Assembly: GCA_039602395.1 (NCBI GenBank)
Contig: JBCNJP010000024.1
Coordinates: forward strand, 2,059,731-2,123,730
DNA from: Deinandra increscens subsp. villosa
Taxonomy: Eukaryota; Streptophyta; Magnoliopsida; Asterales; Asteraceae
DNA: 64,000 bases
Direction of reading: 5' to 3'
The number at the start of each line of letters is the position of its first letter. Position 1 is the first letter of the stretch. The position numbers were made by a program, and so were the translations under genes. Under the pieces are notes generated by a model. That model was not told the origin of the DNA. It did no database searches and saw only the letters and a list, made by a program, of their open reading frames with translations. Below are positions 51,776-64,000 of this stretch, one piece after another.

Positions 51776-52534
51776 TGTTGGGTCCCTTGAAGGGTTCTTT
51801 AACAATGTTGGCACAATTTGATTTAAACAAAATAAATAAGTTGCGGAAAGTAAATCAAATTGGAAGACAGCAATTCATAAGAGGGTTATTTTGTATATCT
51901 CAAATGTAAATAATGGTTTACACGAGTTTATAGTATGACTATGTATCAACAAAAATAACTTTTCTATAGGAGTAATGTTGAAATTGCTTTGAGAAGATAG
52001 ATATTGAATTGTATGCTTGATGTCTTGCTTTGTTTGGTGAAGTCAGCTTGCTATTTATAGGCAGATGTAGCAAGTTGTATTTGGAATAGATGGTTGAGGA
52101 CGGTTGATGTTGGAGTGTGTCAGAGTATATAGAGATAAATTAAACATATTCAATTTATCTCTTTTTCAACTGTCTTCAACTTCCTTCTTGATTAGTGCCA
52201 AGTTGACATTCATTTTGCTTGTTCTCCACACAAACATAGAAATTGTTCTTCTCATAATATTTATCTTCTGATAATCCAGAACTCCTTCTGGACTCTTCTT
52301 TGAAGACTTTTGATGCTTTCTAATAGAAGCTATCTACAGAAATGAGGATTTCTGTAGATTTTAGTATGTACAGAACTACTTCGGAATTTCCGAAGTAGTT
52401 CTGTATGAATACAGAAGTCATGCAGAAATCCGTAATTCAAACATGCTTTTGTATCCTTTCTCTTCTAAGGATGTGTCTTATCTTTTCTTCTAATACTTGA
52501 TTGTTTTGTGTTACAATTACATTGTGTTCTAACA
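51776..52534 (-). mobile_element. LTR of minus-strand element F, 759 bp
   Basis: On the plus strand it starts TGTTGGG and ends TTCTAACA, next to a minus-strand polypurine tract (52535-52548), so it is the 3' LTR. The TATA box CTATAAATAG (minus) lies at 52060-52051. Two perfect inverted repeats lie upstream of it: ATCTACAGAAAT/ATTTCTGTAGAT (52332-52359) and a 37-nt one (52369-52405) with 18-bp arms starting TACAGAACTACTTCGG. AAGAG (51771-51775) would be the target duplication; the other copy is not visible. Confidence 0.75.
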
Positions 52535-52548
52535 ATCTCCCCCTAAGT
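52535..52548 (-). other. Polypurine tract of element F
   Basis: Minus strand ACTTAGGGGGAGAT directly beside the LTR. Confidence 0.8.
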
Positions 52549-52653
52549 ATTTGAAGAAAATAACTAAAAAGAGAAAGTAAAGTAATCATAGATCATTTTT
52601 GTTGATCCTTTCAAGGAATATGAAAGACGTCTATTCTATCATAATTTGAAGAT

Positions 52654-54516
52654 TTACAAGTCTTTTCTGATTTTTGCCCTACCAGTGAGTGAGTTAATTT
52701 CAAAGTTGTATTCTTTAGTACTTTCTTCCAGTAGGGTCTTGAAGACAGCTCTTTCCTTCATTAGTGCGTTAATTTCTGACTTGATGATTTTCTTGATGCT
52801 GTTTTTGTTGGTCTTGCATTTCTCTAGAATGAATAGGAAGAATTCTAAGGCCAGATTTGTATATTTCTGCTTTTCTTTTAGCCTAAAGAACCTTCTTTCT
52901 TCAGAGAGATCTCTAAAGCATATACCAGAGATTGGGCTGAGAAATGTTGTGTCGGATCCTCTCCATGAGATTTCAGGAGAGACAGTCTCATTTGAATTTG
53001 TTAAGAGCAGTAGAGGGATGTTGGATTCTTTTGCTAATTCGACATCCACCTGTGCTTGTCTTCTGAACATCCTTTTACCGGCTTCAGTTCCTTGGTATAA
53101 GGCAGTGCTTACCCTTTCTGTTTTTTAGGGTTGATTTGAGAAGTACCTTAAGAATGACACCAACTGTATTGGGTTAAATTGTTGTAGGTCTTTATCAGTG
53201 AATTCCCTAAAGATTTCATCTTTTGTTTTCACTATGTAACAGTTGAAATGATCTACCCAAAGATGTTTTGTTAATGGTTGTGCCTTGATTTTTATGAACT
53301 CAGTGATTGAAGGCATTGTGTAGTTTGGATCTTCCTCAACTGGTGTTCCGGTTGACCTGTCAAAGGCTTTTCTTGATAGAGGGCTCATTATGGGCCAATC
53401 TTCTTCACTTTTGAGCAGTTTCTCTTGTAGTTCTCTGACTTCTTCCCAGATGACTCTCTGCATATTTTGCTTTTCAGAGTAATCGTCTTCAAAGGTTGAT
53501 CCAGATATGAAGGATCCAGCTAATGAGGATGATTGTATTTGAGTCTGCTTGGCTGGGGGTTTTTTTGTTGTTCCGGTGGAGAGAGGTTAAGAGATTGTTG
53601 TTTTCTGGGCACTTTTTGTTGGTGTCTTAGGCGAAGAAGGAGGTGGCATTCCTTTATAAGCTTCAGTTGAAGATTTGCAATTCTTTGAGTTCTTTCTCTT
53701 GAGTTATTCTATTTCATCTTCTTCTTCACTTGGGGTACTGCTTTGAGGTATTGTCCTCTTCATTGGAGTTTCAACAGAGATTGTGATTGTCTTTCTTTTC
53801 TCATCTGTTTTTTTTACTCTTTGTTTTCATTCTCTTTCTATCTCTCTCATCTGATCTTCTTGGAAGGATTGTTTGATCTCCAGGTTTGTAGAGGTCAGTT
53901 GATTTCTTGTCAGTTTGCTTCTGACTGATCTTATTTCTTCTTGTGCCTTCTTTGCCTGATTTTTGCCTATATCTTCAAGAGTCTTTTTCTTGTCTAATAA
54001 TTCTGCAGAGAAATTTTTAATGATTTGTTCATCATTACTTATCTCTATAGCTTGCAAATTTTGAAGACTTTTGCTGATGTCTTCAGAAATTTTATTGGCC
54101 TCCTTGCTCAGTTCTTTTTTCCAGGTTTTCAGCTCATCTACTAGAGTATTTAGTTGTTTGGTGTTTTAAGCTGTGCTTCTTTCCACCTTCATGAGCTTTT
54201 CTGAGTTTCAGTGTTTGAGTTTTTCTAGCTCACAGAGATCAATTTTCTGATATCTTTTGCAGTTGAATATTTTCTCTCTGATTGATTGAGAGAACTCTAA
54301 GAGATCAGATAGGATACTGGGTAAACTTGGAGTTGGATCAACAAATGATCTTTCTCCTTCTAACATACCAGTGGACAACACATGTCCAGTAGTTTTACTA
54401 ACATTTTCTCTATTGAGAGTTTTCTTAGTGCCTAGAATACCAGAAATATCTAATGTTCCTAGGTTTTCCACATTCATTGTCTTTATTCTGAATGATTCAG
54501 ACTCATGTGTTGTTTG
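52654..54516 (-). pseudogene. Env-like ORF remnant of element F
   Basis: Minus-strand coding traces in several frames between the assembly gap and the 3' LTR: a Ser/Leu-rich part (54477-54208), a heptad-rich part with Lys/Glu (54057-53827), a segment with KHLWVDHFNCYIVKTKDEIF (53463-53125) that recalls the end domains of the B and C env-like proteins, and a final Lys-rich segment (53070-52654). Stops and frameshifts separate them. Position before the polypurine tract and LTR fits the Sirevirus additional ORF. No domain with known function. Confidence 0.6.
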
Positions 54517-55016
54517 NNNNNNNNNNNNNNNNNNNNNNNNNNNNNNNNNNNNNNNNNNNNNNNNNNNNNNNNNNNNNNNNNNNNNNNNNNNNNNNNNNNN
54601 NNNNNNNNNNNNNNNNNNNNNNNNNNNNNNNNNNNNNNNNNNNNNNNNNNNNNNNNNNNNNNNNNNNNNNNNNNNNNNNNNNNNNNNNNNNNNNNNNNNN
54701 NNNNNNNNNNNNNNNNNNNNNNNNNNNNNNNNNNNNNNNNNNNNNNNNNNNNNNNNNNNNNNNNNNNNNNNNNNNNNNNNNNNNNNNNNNNNNNNNNNNN
54801 NNNNNNNNNNNNNNNNNNNNNNNNNNNNNNNNNNNNNNNNNNNNNNNNNNNNNNNNNNNNNNNNNNNNNNNNNNNNNNNNNNNNNNNNNNNNNNNNNNNN
54901 NNNNNNNNNNNNNNNNNNNNNNNNNNNNNNNNNNNNNNNNNNNNNNNNNNNNNNNNNNNNNNNNNNNNNNNNNNNNNNNNNNNNNNNNNNNNNNNNNNNN
55001 NNNNNNNNNNNNNNNN
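54517..55016. other. Assembly gap, 500 N
   Basis: A second gap of exactly 500 N. It separates F from D, so whether they belong to one composite element cannot be told. Confidence 0.99.
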
Positions 55017-58000
55017 GGAATTATAGATTTTTCTAACTGCAAAACCATGTTAAAAACACCATTTTAACTCAGAAAAATTTAAAAATTCACACACTTGCTC
55101 AAAAACCTTATTGAATAAGATCAACTTGAGTCAAGCCAGCCCAAACTTACCAAAACGGTTAATTTGACTTAAAATTGCAAATGTACCTCAAATTTGACTA
55201 ATTTCTCCCAAACTTGATGTTTTTAAGCACAAAGCACCCAAATTCATGTTTTATGACAAATTTGGTTATATCAAAGCGTAATGCTTTCATTTGCACCGTG
55301 AAAGCCTTATTTTCTGGCAATTTCCAGTTATTTGCTTAATTATGCATATTTTTGCTCGGTAATGGTTGGACTATGTTAGGAATCAAACCGATCAATTACG
55401 TGATTACAGACACTTACAAGTCAAATCACCTCACAGATTCAGTAACCTAAGTCAGATTGTCGGTATTGTTATCCACTTAAGCTCAAGCAAGGCAATTTTC
55501 AGCAAAATCACTGTGATGTCATTTATCATGTTTTAGTCCGATTTAATGACAGTTGTGTTGACTTCTTAATTTAACAAGTCAAACAGTTATCCTAGCTTTG
55601 TCTATTTAGCCCTTCAATGATGCACAACACACATTTGGAATTTCTTCCCCCTATTTCCTTAGAGGGAAGTACTGATTTCAAAATGGATGTGTATATTTTT
55701 TATGATTCGCGTGAACACAAGGTTAGAGTTTCCTCAGCAGATGTGTCACGAAATATTTTCAGTGATAATGATGGGACGCGTGAACTTAAGGTCATAGTTT
55801 CCTCAACAGATGTGTCACAGTCAATGGATGGATGTGAGATTTTTCTCACTTATTGATGGATGTGTGATGATTCACACTTATTGACGAATGTGTGATATTT
55901 CACACTTATTGTATATTTGAAATAAGCACTTTCTGCAAAAGAAATACTCGAGTGTGTTGGTTAACTTACTTAGCACAGACTTAAGCAAATTTAAAGGATT
56001 TTGCTAACTGTTTTGACTTAAAGTCCACAATTTCATGGTTTTAAGAGTTTAATCATAGGATTTGCCTAAATCTTATTTTGCTGAGCCTACCGACACATCG
56101 AATGATAGAATTATTGATCGATTGGATCATATCCTATGGTCAGATCACAAGACCAGAATTATATCATGTTCCTCATAGTTTGCCCAACCAAAACCAAAAT
56201 CTTCTGGTTTTCTCTTTCAAAGATTATTTTAAGCATTGCAAAATTGCAAAGATTGTGTGCTTAGACTAAAGTACCCATCAAGTTCCTTTACAAAAGTTGT
56301 TGGGAATCACTCGTTTCTAACTTACATGATTTTTATTTATTTTGCAAATTTTTGTATTTTTCTCCAATTTTTCAATCATTTATTGCAGCATCACTAAAAA
56401 ATCAAGATTTTGAATTTTTCATCAGGTAATCAACAAGTGTCTTCACAAAAGTTGTTTGAAATTACCCGATGCTATTTTTAGTGATTTTTATTTGTTTTTC
56501 AAATTGTTTTGTGATTTTCTTCAATTTTTCAACCGTGAGTCGGTTTAGGCCGGACCGACTGACACAAAGACTCAAAATAAAATAAGAATAATATCTTTGG
56601 TATTTTCTGGATCCCCGATGCTATTTTTAGTGATTTTTATTTATTTTTCAAAATTTTTTGTGATTTTCTTCAATTTTTCAACCGTGAGTCGGTTTAGGCC
56701 GGACCGACTGACACAAAGACTCAAAATAAAATAAGAATAATATCTTTGGTACTTTCTGGATATAGGATTGACTCTTATGAAATATCTTATTTATAGTCAT
56801 GAAGGATGACCAAAAAAAGGAAAAATCAAAGTTAAAATCTTTTTGCGTTTTTCAGAAAAATGTTGAAAGATAAAATCTTTTTGGTTTTTCACGTTGGGAT
56901 CTATAAAATAGAAAACAAGGTATAATCCCTTTTTTTGTATTTCAAATTCAAATTATTGCAAGGTTATGGAGCAAACAATGAAAATACCGCTAAAACGACA
57001 CAACCTAAGACTAAGGCACTATCCTAAGAGGAACCTAAAGATGAGTTTACTCAAAGTTAATCATTCCTACTGATTGAACTAGGAAATTAAACCTAGATAC
57101 ATCAAATCCCTTGGTGAAGAGATATGCAAGTTGATTTTCAGAGGAAACATGAACTACGGTAATCAACTTTTTCTCATGTCAGTCCCTAATAAAGTGATGT
57201 CTAATCTCTATGTGTTTGGTCTTAGAATGCTGAAGAGGGTTCTTAACAATAAACATGGCAGCAGTATTATCAATGTTAATGTGGGTGGACATGAAATTCA
57301 AACCGTAATCCAGAAGCTGATTCTAGATCTAGAGAACTTGAGAACAGCAAGAGGCAGCAGCATTGTATTCCGCTTCGGCAGACGAGGTAGATACCGTTGA
57401 CTGCTTCTTGCATTGCCACGAAACCAATCAATTCCCCAAGAATTGAGCTCCTCCGGTGGTTGACTTTTGATCCATGTTGCAACCCCCGTAGTTGTTTTGG
57501 AGGCATGTTATTCGCTTGGAATATTTGATTTCCAGAGTTAAAGTCAGACATGGTGAAACAAGTTGTGTTTCTTCACAAAAGAGCTTAATGGGTCAAACGG
57601 GTCGAGATCTCAGAAATTGCTTCAACGGATGCTAAGATTGAGGTAAATTGCTCAGAACCTACAAAACAAATATCTTGAAGCTTATTTAGTTTGAATCAAT
57701 CAAGCAATAAAGTCAAATTTGAAATTTTCAAATTTTTAAGACTTAGAAAATTTTCCAGCCATGTTCTTGAGCATAATCACTAGGTCAAAATCAAATTTCA
57801 CGAAATCAAGTTTTTATTGCACCAATAGTTTAGGAATTTTCTTAGGAATAGATTTGTAAACTACAACAAGCTCCAAAAACCACTTAATCTATGTGAAATC
57901 GGATCAAATAGTGATTCTTATGAAGAACTTCCAAGAACACAATTTTTGCTCTAAAATCTTCAATACTTGACGTTTTTTAGTGATTCAAGTTGCTATCATC

Positions 58001-58062
58001 CCTAAATCATGAGTCTAACATGTATGTATGTTCAAATTTGACTCAAAATCAGTGGAAGATGG
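55017..58062 (-). mobile_element. Element D: internally deleted relative of C, minus strand
   Basis: Reversed, this matches C: post-pol non-coding sequence (C 24740 down to 22900, here 55017-57050), the end of RNase H (57050-57480), then directly the gag start and 5' leader (57480-58062, C 17810 down to about 17230). About 4.6 kb of gag-pol is missing. The conserved 24-nt element is at 56079-56102 and the stem-loops at 55711-55907. A block with the CCGTGAGTCGGTTTAGGCCG motif is duplicated (about 56530 and 56680). No LTR of C type is present, so both ends are truncated. Confidence 0.85.
57276..57551 (-). pseudogene. Gag start fused out of frame to RNase H sequence
   Basis: ATG 57551 (minus) begins MSDFNSGNQIFQANN, the gag start of the C family. 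After PPKQL it runs into RNase H sequence read in the wrong frame. The product, 91 codons, has no intact domain. Confidence 0.75.
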
Positions 58063-58431
58063 ACTTTATTATTCAACCTATGAGTAAAACAACTTTTGAA
58101 ACTCACCGGGTGAACTTCAACCGGAAAAATGCTTTGCAAATGACGTGAAAAATGTTTTTGAAAACAATTCTTCCAAGCGGAAAAATTATCCGCTTGAAGT
58201 TCAGACGGAAGAAATTTAGTTTTTAAAATAAAGGAGAAATGGGTTCCGCTTGAACTTCCGGGTCAACAAAGTCAAAGTCCCATTTAATTACCCGGAAGGC
58301 ACAACTTTCTAAGCGGATATACATTTATTTACCCATTAAGTTTTTAACTGATTAAAATCTGAGGTTTCAGTAAATTTACTTTTGGATAAAGACATGCTTT
58401 AACCAGTTGTACCGTATAACCCATAAAGCAC
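58063..58431. other. Unassigned segment with CCGCTTGAA palindromes
   Basis: CAAGCGGA and TCCGCTTG form an inverted repeat near 58176-58198. CCGGGTGAAC/TTCAACCGG forms another near 58108-58126. The motif also occurs in the pol spacer of B. No ORF. Confidence 0.5.
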
Positions 58432-60187
58432 TGATGTGCAAAAATCGATCTATAAAAATAAACTAATTTATCCTAGACCTAGACACACTAAATTAAAACC
58501 CAATTAACCTCAAACTAGACCGACTCAACAGGCAAGTGAACCTATCGGATGTAGAATAGCTATCGGCAGACCGGGGTCGAACCCTAGAGACACTAAAAGA
58601 CAAAATTAACTATGAAAAGTAAATTACTGATTAATTGATGAAAATTGGTTTTTGTTTTGGAGAATTGATTAACTAATTAAATTAACTAAAATTAACTAAT
58701 TAACTAAACTTACTAAAAATAGAAACTGCTAAAAATAGAAATTACTAAAAATGGAAAGCAAACCACAAACTCAAACCCTAGAGATGAAAACCAGATATGA
58801 GAAATAACACTACCTAGGCCTAGAATCCTAATTGATACGCACGACTTCACTCGGTAGAAGAAAACTATGATGGAATCAGGATCTTCAAAGCAATTCTAAG
58901 AAAACCCTACTGGAACCCAAATCACTCTCCGGGTGTAACGCAATAGGCAATCCTAAGAACTGAATACGCACACTGATTGGGTTAAGTCACCTCCCGGCTT
59001 GTTCCTAACAGAAAATCTAGTACTCGATCGAATAAGTCACCTTCCAGCTTGTTCCTATCCCAACCACCTAATAGATGAGAGGAGTGGTTTTTATCTACCA
59101 AAACGACATGGAATAACAGAGGCGCTAACGTTACTAGGGAATCCCTCTCCCGAGGCAATTTGACCTGAAACCCTAACACAACCGACTACCCAATAGACCT
59201 ATCACCTTCCGGCTTGTCTAAGTCTAGCTAAACGCAGAAATCAACCTAACAATCACGAGCAATTCCTATGGTGTTGGACGTCTCCTAACCATCTACTAAT
59301 CACAAACACAAAGTAAGCAATCTAGCATGCAACCCTAAATTGAAAGACATTCAAAGAGTAACATGAGGAATATGCAAGCAATTCAAAGACTAAAATCTGT
59401 ATTCATACGCATCAAATCAGAAAGATAGAAACTTTTACTAGATTAACAATCCATACATAAGAATTCACAAACCGAGCAAGTCGATATTATCAATTATTCA
59501 TCAATTAGCCTAGGTAATGTAATTGGCTTAGCCAAGATGCATAAACATGTCCAGAATATAATTAAAAACAGTAGAATTAATCATGAACAGATCTGGTCTA
59601 TAAAAACAAACACGAAAATTGAAGTAGACAAGAACCCGGAAAGCGTTTTGATGATGAATTCTTCAATCCAAGGCTCCTAGATGCTTCCCTCTTAAGTTCC
59701 TGCTCCGAAATTCGTCTCCTAAGGCTCTGAGTCGCGGCTGATGTGTGTCTTTTCGACTGGAAACCCCGCATTGTATTTATAAGTGAAAACTTAGGGTTTC
59801 CCGGAATATTAGCCTCCAAGCGTATCGCTTGGAGACCTCCTGCTAAGCAGGCGATACGCATGGACCCACTAAGCGACAAAACAGTCGGGTCAATGTTAAA
59901 AGCACCGCCTTTGACTTTCTCTTAGCAAGCGTATCACTTGCTACTTCCTGGGCACTAGGCGATACGCCTAGTGCTTCAAATTCAGCATTTTTCTTTCTCC
60001 TTAATCTTCAATCTTTTCCAATGCTCGTTTCTCTTCGGAAATTTTACCAAAACTGCAATTTAGCTCCAAAACACACATTAAGACTCTAATAAACAAAAAC
60101 AACTAAAAACCTATGAAAATGGACTCAAAAGACTCTCAAAACGACTTGAAAACATAAAGGAAAACCGATGTGTTTTGCAACACATCA
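58432..60187 (-). mobile_element. Ty3/gypsy-like LTR, 1756 bp, minus strand
   Basis: Ends TGATGTG and CACATCA, a perfect 7-bp inverted repeat. A minus-strand polypurine tract TTGGGGGGATATT lies directly to the right (60200-60188), so this is the 3' LTR of an element extending right. TATAAATA (minus) lies at 59781-59774. Upstream inverted repeats are CTCCAAGCG/CGCTTGGAG (59814-59834) and GCACTAGGCG/CGCCTAGTGC (59952-59974). No target duplication is confirmed. Confidence 0.7.
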
Positions 60188-61579
60188 AATATCCCCCCAA
60201 TTAACCTTTTTTCGTCCCCGAAAAAAAAACTGCAAACGGAATCATAACCTGAGTAATTGGCTTCCAACCTTTTCAATTTCATCAATTTCAATTCTATCAG
60301 TCTATTCACATCCCGGTAGCGATTATCGATATTTCGATCCGATTAAACCCAACACTAACCTTTGAGCCCCCAAGGTGTTTATAAATTACCGGATATAGTT
60401 CAGTCTGCCTATGTGTCCCACTCTAGAAAGATCAAGTTCAACCTAATCCCAATTCATATTCGGTCCGAATAAAGGGTAATAAAGATATAACTTTTTTGAT
60501 TTTTCCCACCCCCCTTAAATCAGATACAAAAATGTCCAAAGAATGATGGAATTAGATGGAATGTGAAGTGCTTGAGCATTTATTTCTAAACTACCATATC
60601 GTTTCACCTCTTTTTTTTTTCTTTTCATTTTTCCAATTTTTTTCTATTATTTTTTTCATAATTGGTTACTTTTACCTAAAATTACCAACGGACATCATCA
60701 GAGGTATTCTTTCACAAGGTCTTACCCCCGAAATCATACATGAGTGTTTTGCCCGCGAGATCCGGAACATCATCAGAGGTACTTACCACGGGATGCTATC
60801 CTTAGTTCGTACATGAGTATTCTGCCCCTTCACTCTAATTCATTAACCAATTATTACCTAGTATGCTCATTATGGAGAATGGGGCGCCGTTATTTCTCGG
60901 ATTTGCTTTCGCAAAAAGATCATAACGTGCCAGGTATTCTAAGGACATAGAAGTATCTAGCCTAAAGGGGTCTCTTTCCTCATAATCCTCCGTTTCAGTA
61001 TTCCTATCACTCCTAAAATGTGAACCCACTAGCAGACTGATTAATTACATATTTATACAACAATAAACACAATGGGATATTTAATCTTTACTAAGTTAGC
61101 TGGGCCTAGCAATACATCACTCACCGGTAATGTTTTCAACTGTTAATTACATTTATCATTTAAGCACTTAATCAGACAGCCAATCCTCGGGTTTTACCTA
61201 TCATCTTCCATTTTAAACTGCAGACTTAATCAGAAACATTTTTTTCATTTTTTTCTCAAATTTTTTTTTGTATTTTTAATTTTATAATTTTTTTTAAAGC
61301 AAAACTCACACTTTAAACAAACTCACTAAAACTGACTCAACTAACGAGACACGACACGTAGTCTCCCCATCCCCACACTTGAAACTCACATTGTCCCTAA
61401 TGTGAACTAAGAACCGACTCAAACAAGTAAAAGAAAACAAAACAGAAAAATAAATGAATAAATACTGAAAAAAAATAAAAGAACAGAAAAAATGGAACAG
61501 ACTCCCCTGATTGAATCGACATGAATGAAAAGAATCTTGTTCCTCGCCCTCCAATTCGAACGCGATATCAGAATTTCGG
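60188..61579 (-). other. 3' internal region of the gypsy-like element
   Basis: Non-coding in the reverse direction. It has the phrase ACAATGTGAG and TTTCAAGTGTGGGGATGGGG (about 61370-61400, minus), of the kind found after integrase in plant gypsy elements. A roughly 60-bp partial duplication lies at about 60690-60830 (CATCATCAGAGGTA blocks). No integrase is present before the next LTR begins. Confidence 0.5.
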
Positions 61580-64000
61580 TGTAACATCCCAAATTTCATA
61601 TGGTTAAAATGACGTTAAATTCATGTTAAGTGTGAATTCTAATTTGATGGTACATTTAACGTGGTGTATCTACAAGATATTTACATGAAAGTTTTGGTTA
61701 AAACATGTAAATATAAGATTTGGGCTGAGTTTTATTAAAATATGAAACATGAGGGACTTAATATGCAAGTTGGTGATTTTAATAAAAGAAAAAAAAAGGG
61801 AGATGGGGCTAATAGTGAATCACGATCTCCAGACCCCCAAACCCACCTTGTTCTTGCCTAAAAATTGAAATCAGTGATTAGGAAGATGGAGCTGCGATTT
61901 TTAAGCCTTGAAACAAGAAATTGGAAGCTTCAACCATTGTCAATCTCTTGGAACTTGTCAAGTAAGTAACCCTCATGTAATTGCATGCTTAGATTCAAAA
62001 AATTTAAGCCTTCAATTGATGAGATGGGGCTGTAATTCGGTTCCTATGTGTTGTATGATGTTTGAATGGTGATTTGAACACCATAGTGCATTCCAATTCG
62101 ACCTAAATATCAAGTTTTGGTGGGGTAAACCTTAAGTCACGAATTTAGGTTCTTGGGAGCTAAGATTTGTAAATCTTGATGGTATTTATGGAACTTGAGT
62201 GTTATTTGAAGTTGCAATACATTAATATTATATGTAGATGCAACGAAATCATTATATACGCATGTTAGGCAAACATGGATGCAAAACATAAACCAATTGG
62301 GTGAAATATGTTGATATTGTTTTATGCACGCCAATTGTTTGATGAAATGCTTAACCTAGATGGAATTCTTGAATTCATGACTAAATGTAGGAAATTTACA
62401 CTACTTGAGATCATGAACTAAGATCGTGCATAAATTTTGAAATCCATGCTTGTAAAGTGTGTTAAATGGAAAGGTGTAAAAACCATAAAAAGGATGAAAA
62501 TAGAGTTGTGGGCTGTTTTGAAAATACTGTAGAAGATGACTCGTATACCCGTTTAGAATGTATGATACACGATCGAAAAGCTTGTTGTGAATACTATGTT
62601 TCGTGTTTGAATGCTTGAAACTGAATCTGAGTAATAATGGGTCAAAATGACCCGTTAATATGGCCATTTAATTTTCCAGCATGCTGTTGGAAATAAAAAT
62701 AGCTGCTGTCCTGTTTTTATAAAAATCGTATAAAATCGTAGAAAATTCGTTAGAAGGCGTACGATATACGCCTGAAAAGGTCTTTCCGTATACTACATAT
62801 TATCTTTGAATATGGAATGCTAGAAAAATTTCTAGGGTTGTCGAAAAAGACCATTACAGCAGCACTGCTGAGAATATGGTGCAATAATTCACTTTTCTAA
62901 AATTTTAGTAAGAATGGACAAGTTGAATTGCTCATATTTGATTGTATATTGGTGGTTTTGATGTCGTGTGGATCTAACAAGGATTGAATCCACTATAGGC
63001 AACCGGGCAATGGAGCATATGCAAATCGGGTAATGATTTTGAAGACCACAAGGTAACATCTTTGCTATGTTACACATTTCATATAACTATCTATAGTTGC
63101 TTTAAAAATGTGAAATGTATGCCGACTAGAAAAGCGATAGCCCTTGTGGGAAAATATGTAATTGAGATTAATTAAGATATCAATCCGTTGGAGCTAAACT
63201 CCAATGATTTAAAGATGTATCAAACAAGGTTACATTATGACATCTTAGATGTGTAATGTTGAACCTTGTATGTTAACTTTACTTGAGAGCTACATGGCTC
63301 ATAAAAACCATAATTAGATGGTAAATGACAATGATTGATAAATGAATCTTAGGATTCATGCTAACGGGTCAAATGGGTTCATGAGAATCATATATGGGTG
63401 CCATTATAGTTTGTTAATTAAATGGTGCATAGAAACAATAATTAGATTTTAAAGTGACAACGGTTGGTAAATGAATCGTAGGATTCATGCTAACGGGTTA
63501 AATGGGTTCATGAGAACCATATATATGTGCAATTATAATTTGTTAACTACATGGTTCATAGAAACCATAATTAGATGTTAACATGAATAGATTGGTAAAT
63601 GAATCGTAAGACTTTGGTTAATGGGTCATAATGGGTTAAATGACTCTAATGAGATATACCAATGAGTCTAAAGTATATAACTTGTCATGTGGTATAGCGA
63701 AAACAAGACAAGTGAATAAAATGTGTTGTTGACGAACGTTCAAAGAATCATAGATAAATGCTTATGATGTTAGTGTAGAGTTACTTAACAAAGGTAAACC
63801 ATGGCTATATGTGTAAGAGTTGCCTTGTAGCAATGTGGGTGCAAATTATGTGATTGTCCTATGCGTAAATATGGTGGATTAGCCCATGTGCGATCACTGG
63901 GTAAATACGTGAGACTTAACGGGTCAAATGGGTTGGAAATACGAAATGAATCCGGTAAGTAGCTTGCTCGTAAGAACCACATAATCCATGTACGATAATT
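61580..64000 (+). mobile_element. Start of a long LTR, probably gypsy Tekay-like, cut by window end
   Basis: TGTAACATCCCAAATTTC at 61580 resembles the TGTAACACCC start of plant Tekay-type LTRs. The following 2.4 kb has no ORF, repeated GGGTCAAATGGGTT phrases, and GT-rich junctions typical of such LTRs. The inner end is outside the window, so an intact element and a solo LTR cannot be told apart. Confidence 0.5.
63285..63640 (+). repeat. Tandem repeat of about 127 bp in the Tekay-like LTR
   Basis: About 2.7 units, each with a CATGG(C/T)TCATA-(A/G)AAACCATAATTAGAT-like start and GGATTCATGCTAACGGGT, beginning near 63290, 63420 and 63547. Confidence 0.8.

Noticed and set aside
58555..58595. tRNA-like B box (GGTCGAACCC)
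   Set aside because: No A box at the right distance and no cloverleaf; it lies inside the gypsy-like LTR.
58432..60187. Solo LTR
   Set aside because: A polypurine tract and gypsy-type internal sequence follow directly on the right, and the flanks do not show a matching 5-bp duplication.

Overview
This is a gene-poor, repeat-dense stretch of a plant nuclear genome. Almost every coding trace belongs to a transposable element: Ty1/copia elements of the Sirevirus type, Ty3/gypsy LTRs, a Mutator-like element, a CACTA/En-Spm element, a MITE, and probably a Helitron end. Satellite and microsatellite arrays fill much of the rest. The large Sirevirus gag genes with coiled coils, the extra ORF after pol and the mix of families suggest a dicot, perhaps Asteraceae. 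That taxonomic guess is an impression, not a proof. I see no ordinary host gene, rRNA or tRNA. Two scaffold gaps of exactly 500 N (3371-3870 and 54517-55016) mean that the true distance across each is unknown.

Layout. 1-3370: Sirevirus remnant A, with a large gag joined directly to post-pol non-coding sequence. 3871-5290: an AT-rich array of a TTACATATGTAA palindrome, interrupted by a 255-bp MITE. 5478-6719: minus-strand copia fragment G (gag, PBS, LTR). 6720-15550: Sirevirus B, 5'-truncated, with broken pol, non-coding hairpins, an internal promoter, an intron, a broken env-like ORF and a 3' LTR. 15570-15978 and 33972-35455: two halves of a CCAAT-rich satellite, split by Sirevirus C (15979-33971, 18 kb, TSD AATGA), which carries both LTRs. 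36111-37722: decayed En/Spm-type gene. 37786-43199: gene-less DNA behind a Helitron-like terminus. 43209-46120: MULE with 9-bp TSD, a PB1-like/zinc-knuckle gene and an intact antisense GRF zinc-finger gene. 46550-48005: CACTA subterminal repeats and terminus. 48538-51775: Sirevirus E (LTR and gag). 51776-54516: LTR and env-like remnant of minus-strand Sirevirus F. 55017-58062: minus-strand internally deleted relative of C (D). 58432-61579: minus-strand gypsy LTR with adjoining internal sequence. 61580-64000: start of another LTR, probably gypsy/Tekay-like.

How the parts work together. In B and C, gag-pol and the env-like ORF appear to be separate transcription units. Between them lie a conserved 24-25-nt element (in A, C and D), tandem stem-loops, repeated AAAAAGATTTT boxes, a cluster of family-private palindromes, a TATA-like box, a short leader exon and an intron whose acceptor sits directly before the env-like ATG. 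Six LTRs in the window carry an inverted repeat on the upstream side of their TATA box, with a different sequence in each family. The internal promoter of B repeats that design.

The best candidate for something undescribed is the tandem stem-loop module after pol. In A and B the outer stems change in sequence from copy to copy yet stay fully complementary, while the loop core is conserved. C and D have an analogous module with GAAA-capped hairpins and a similar flanking core. These observations were made by eye and need covariance and folding tests.
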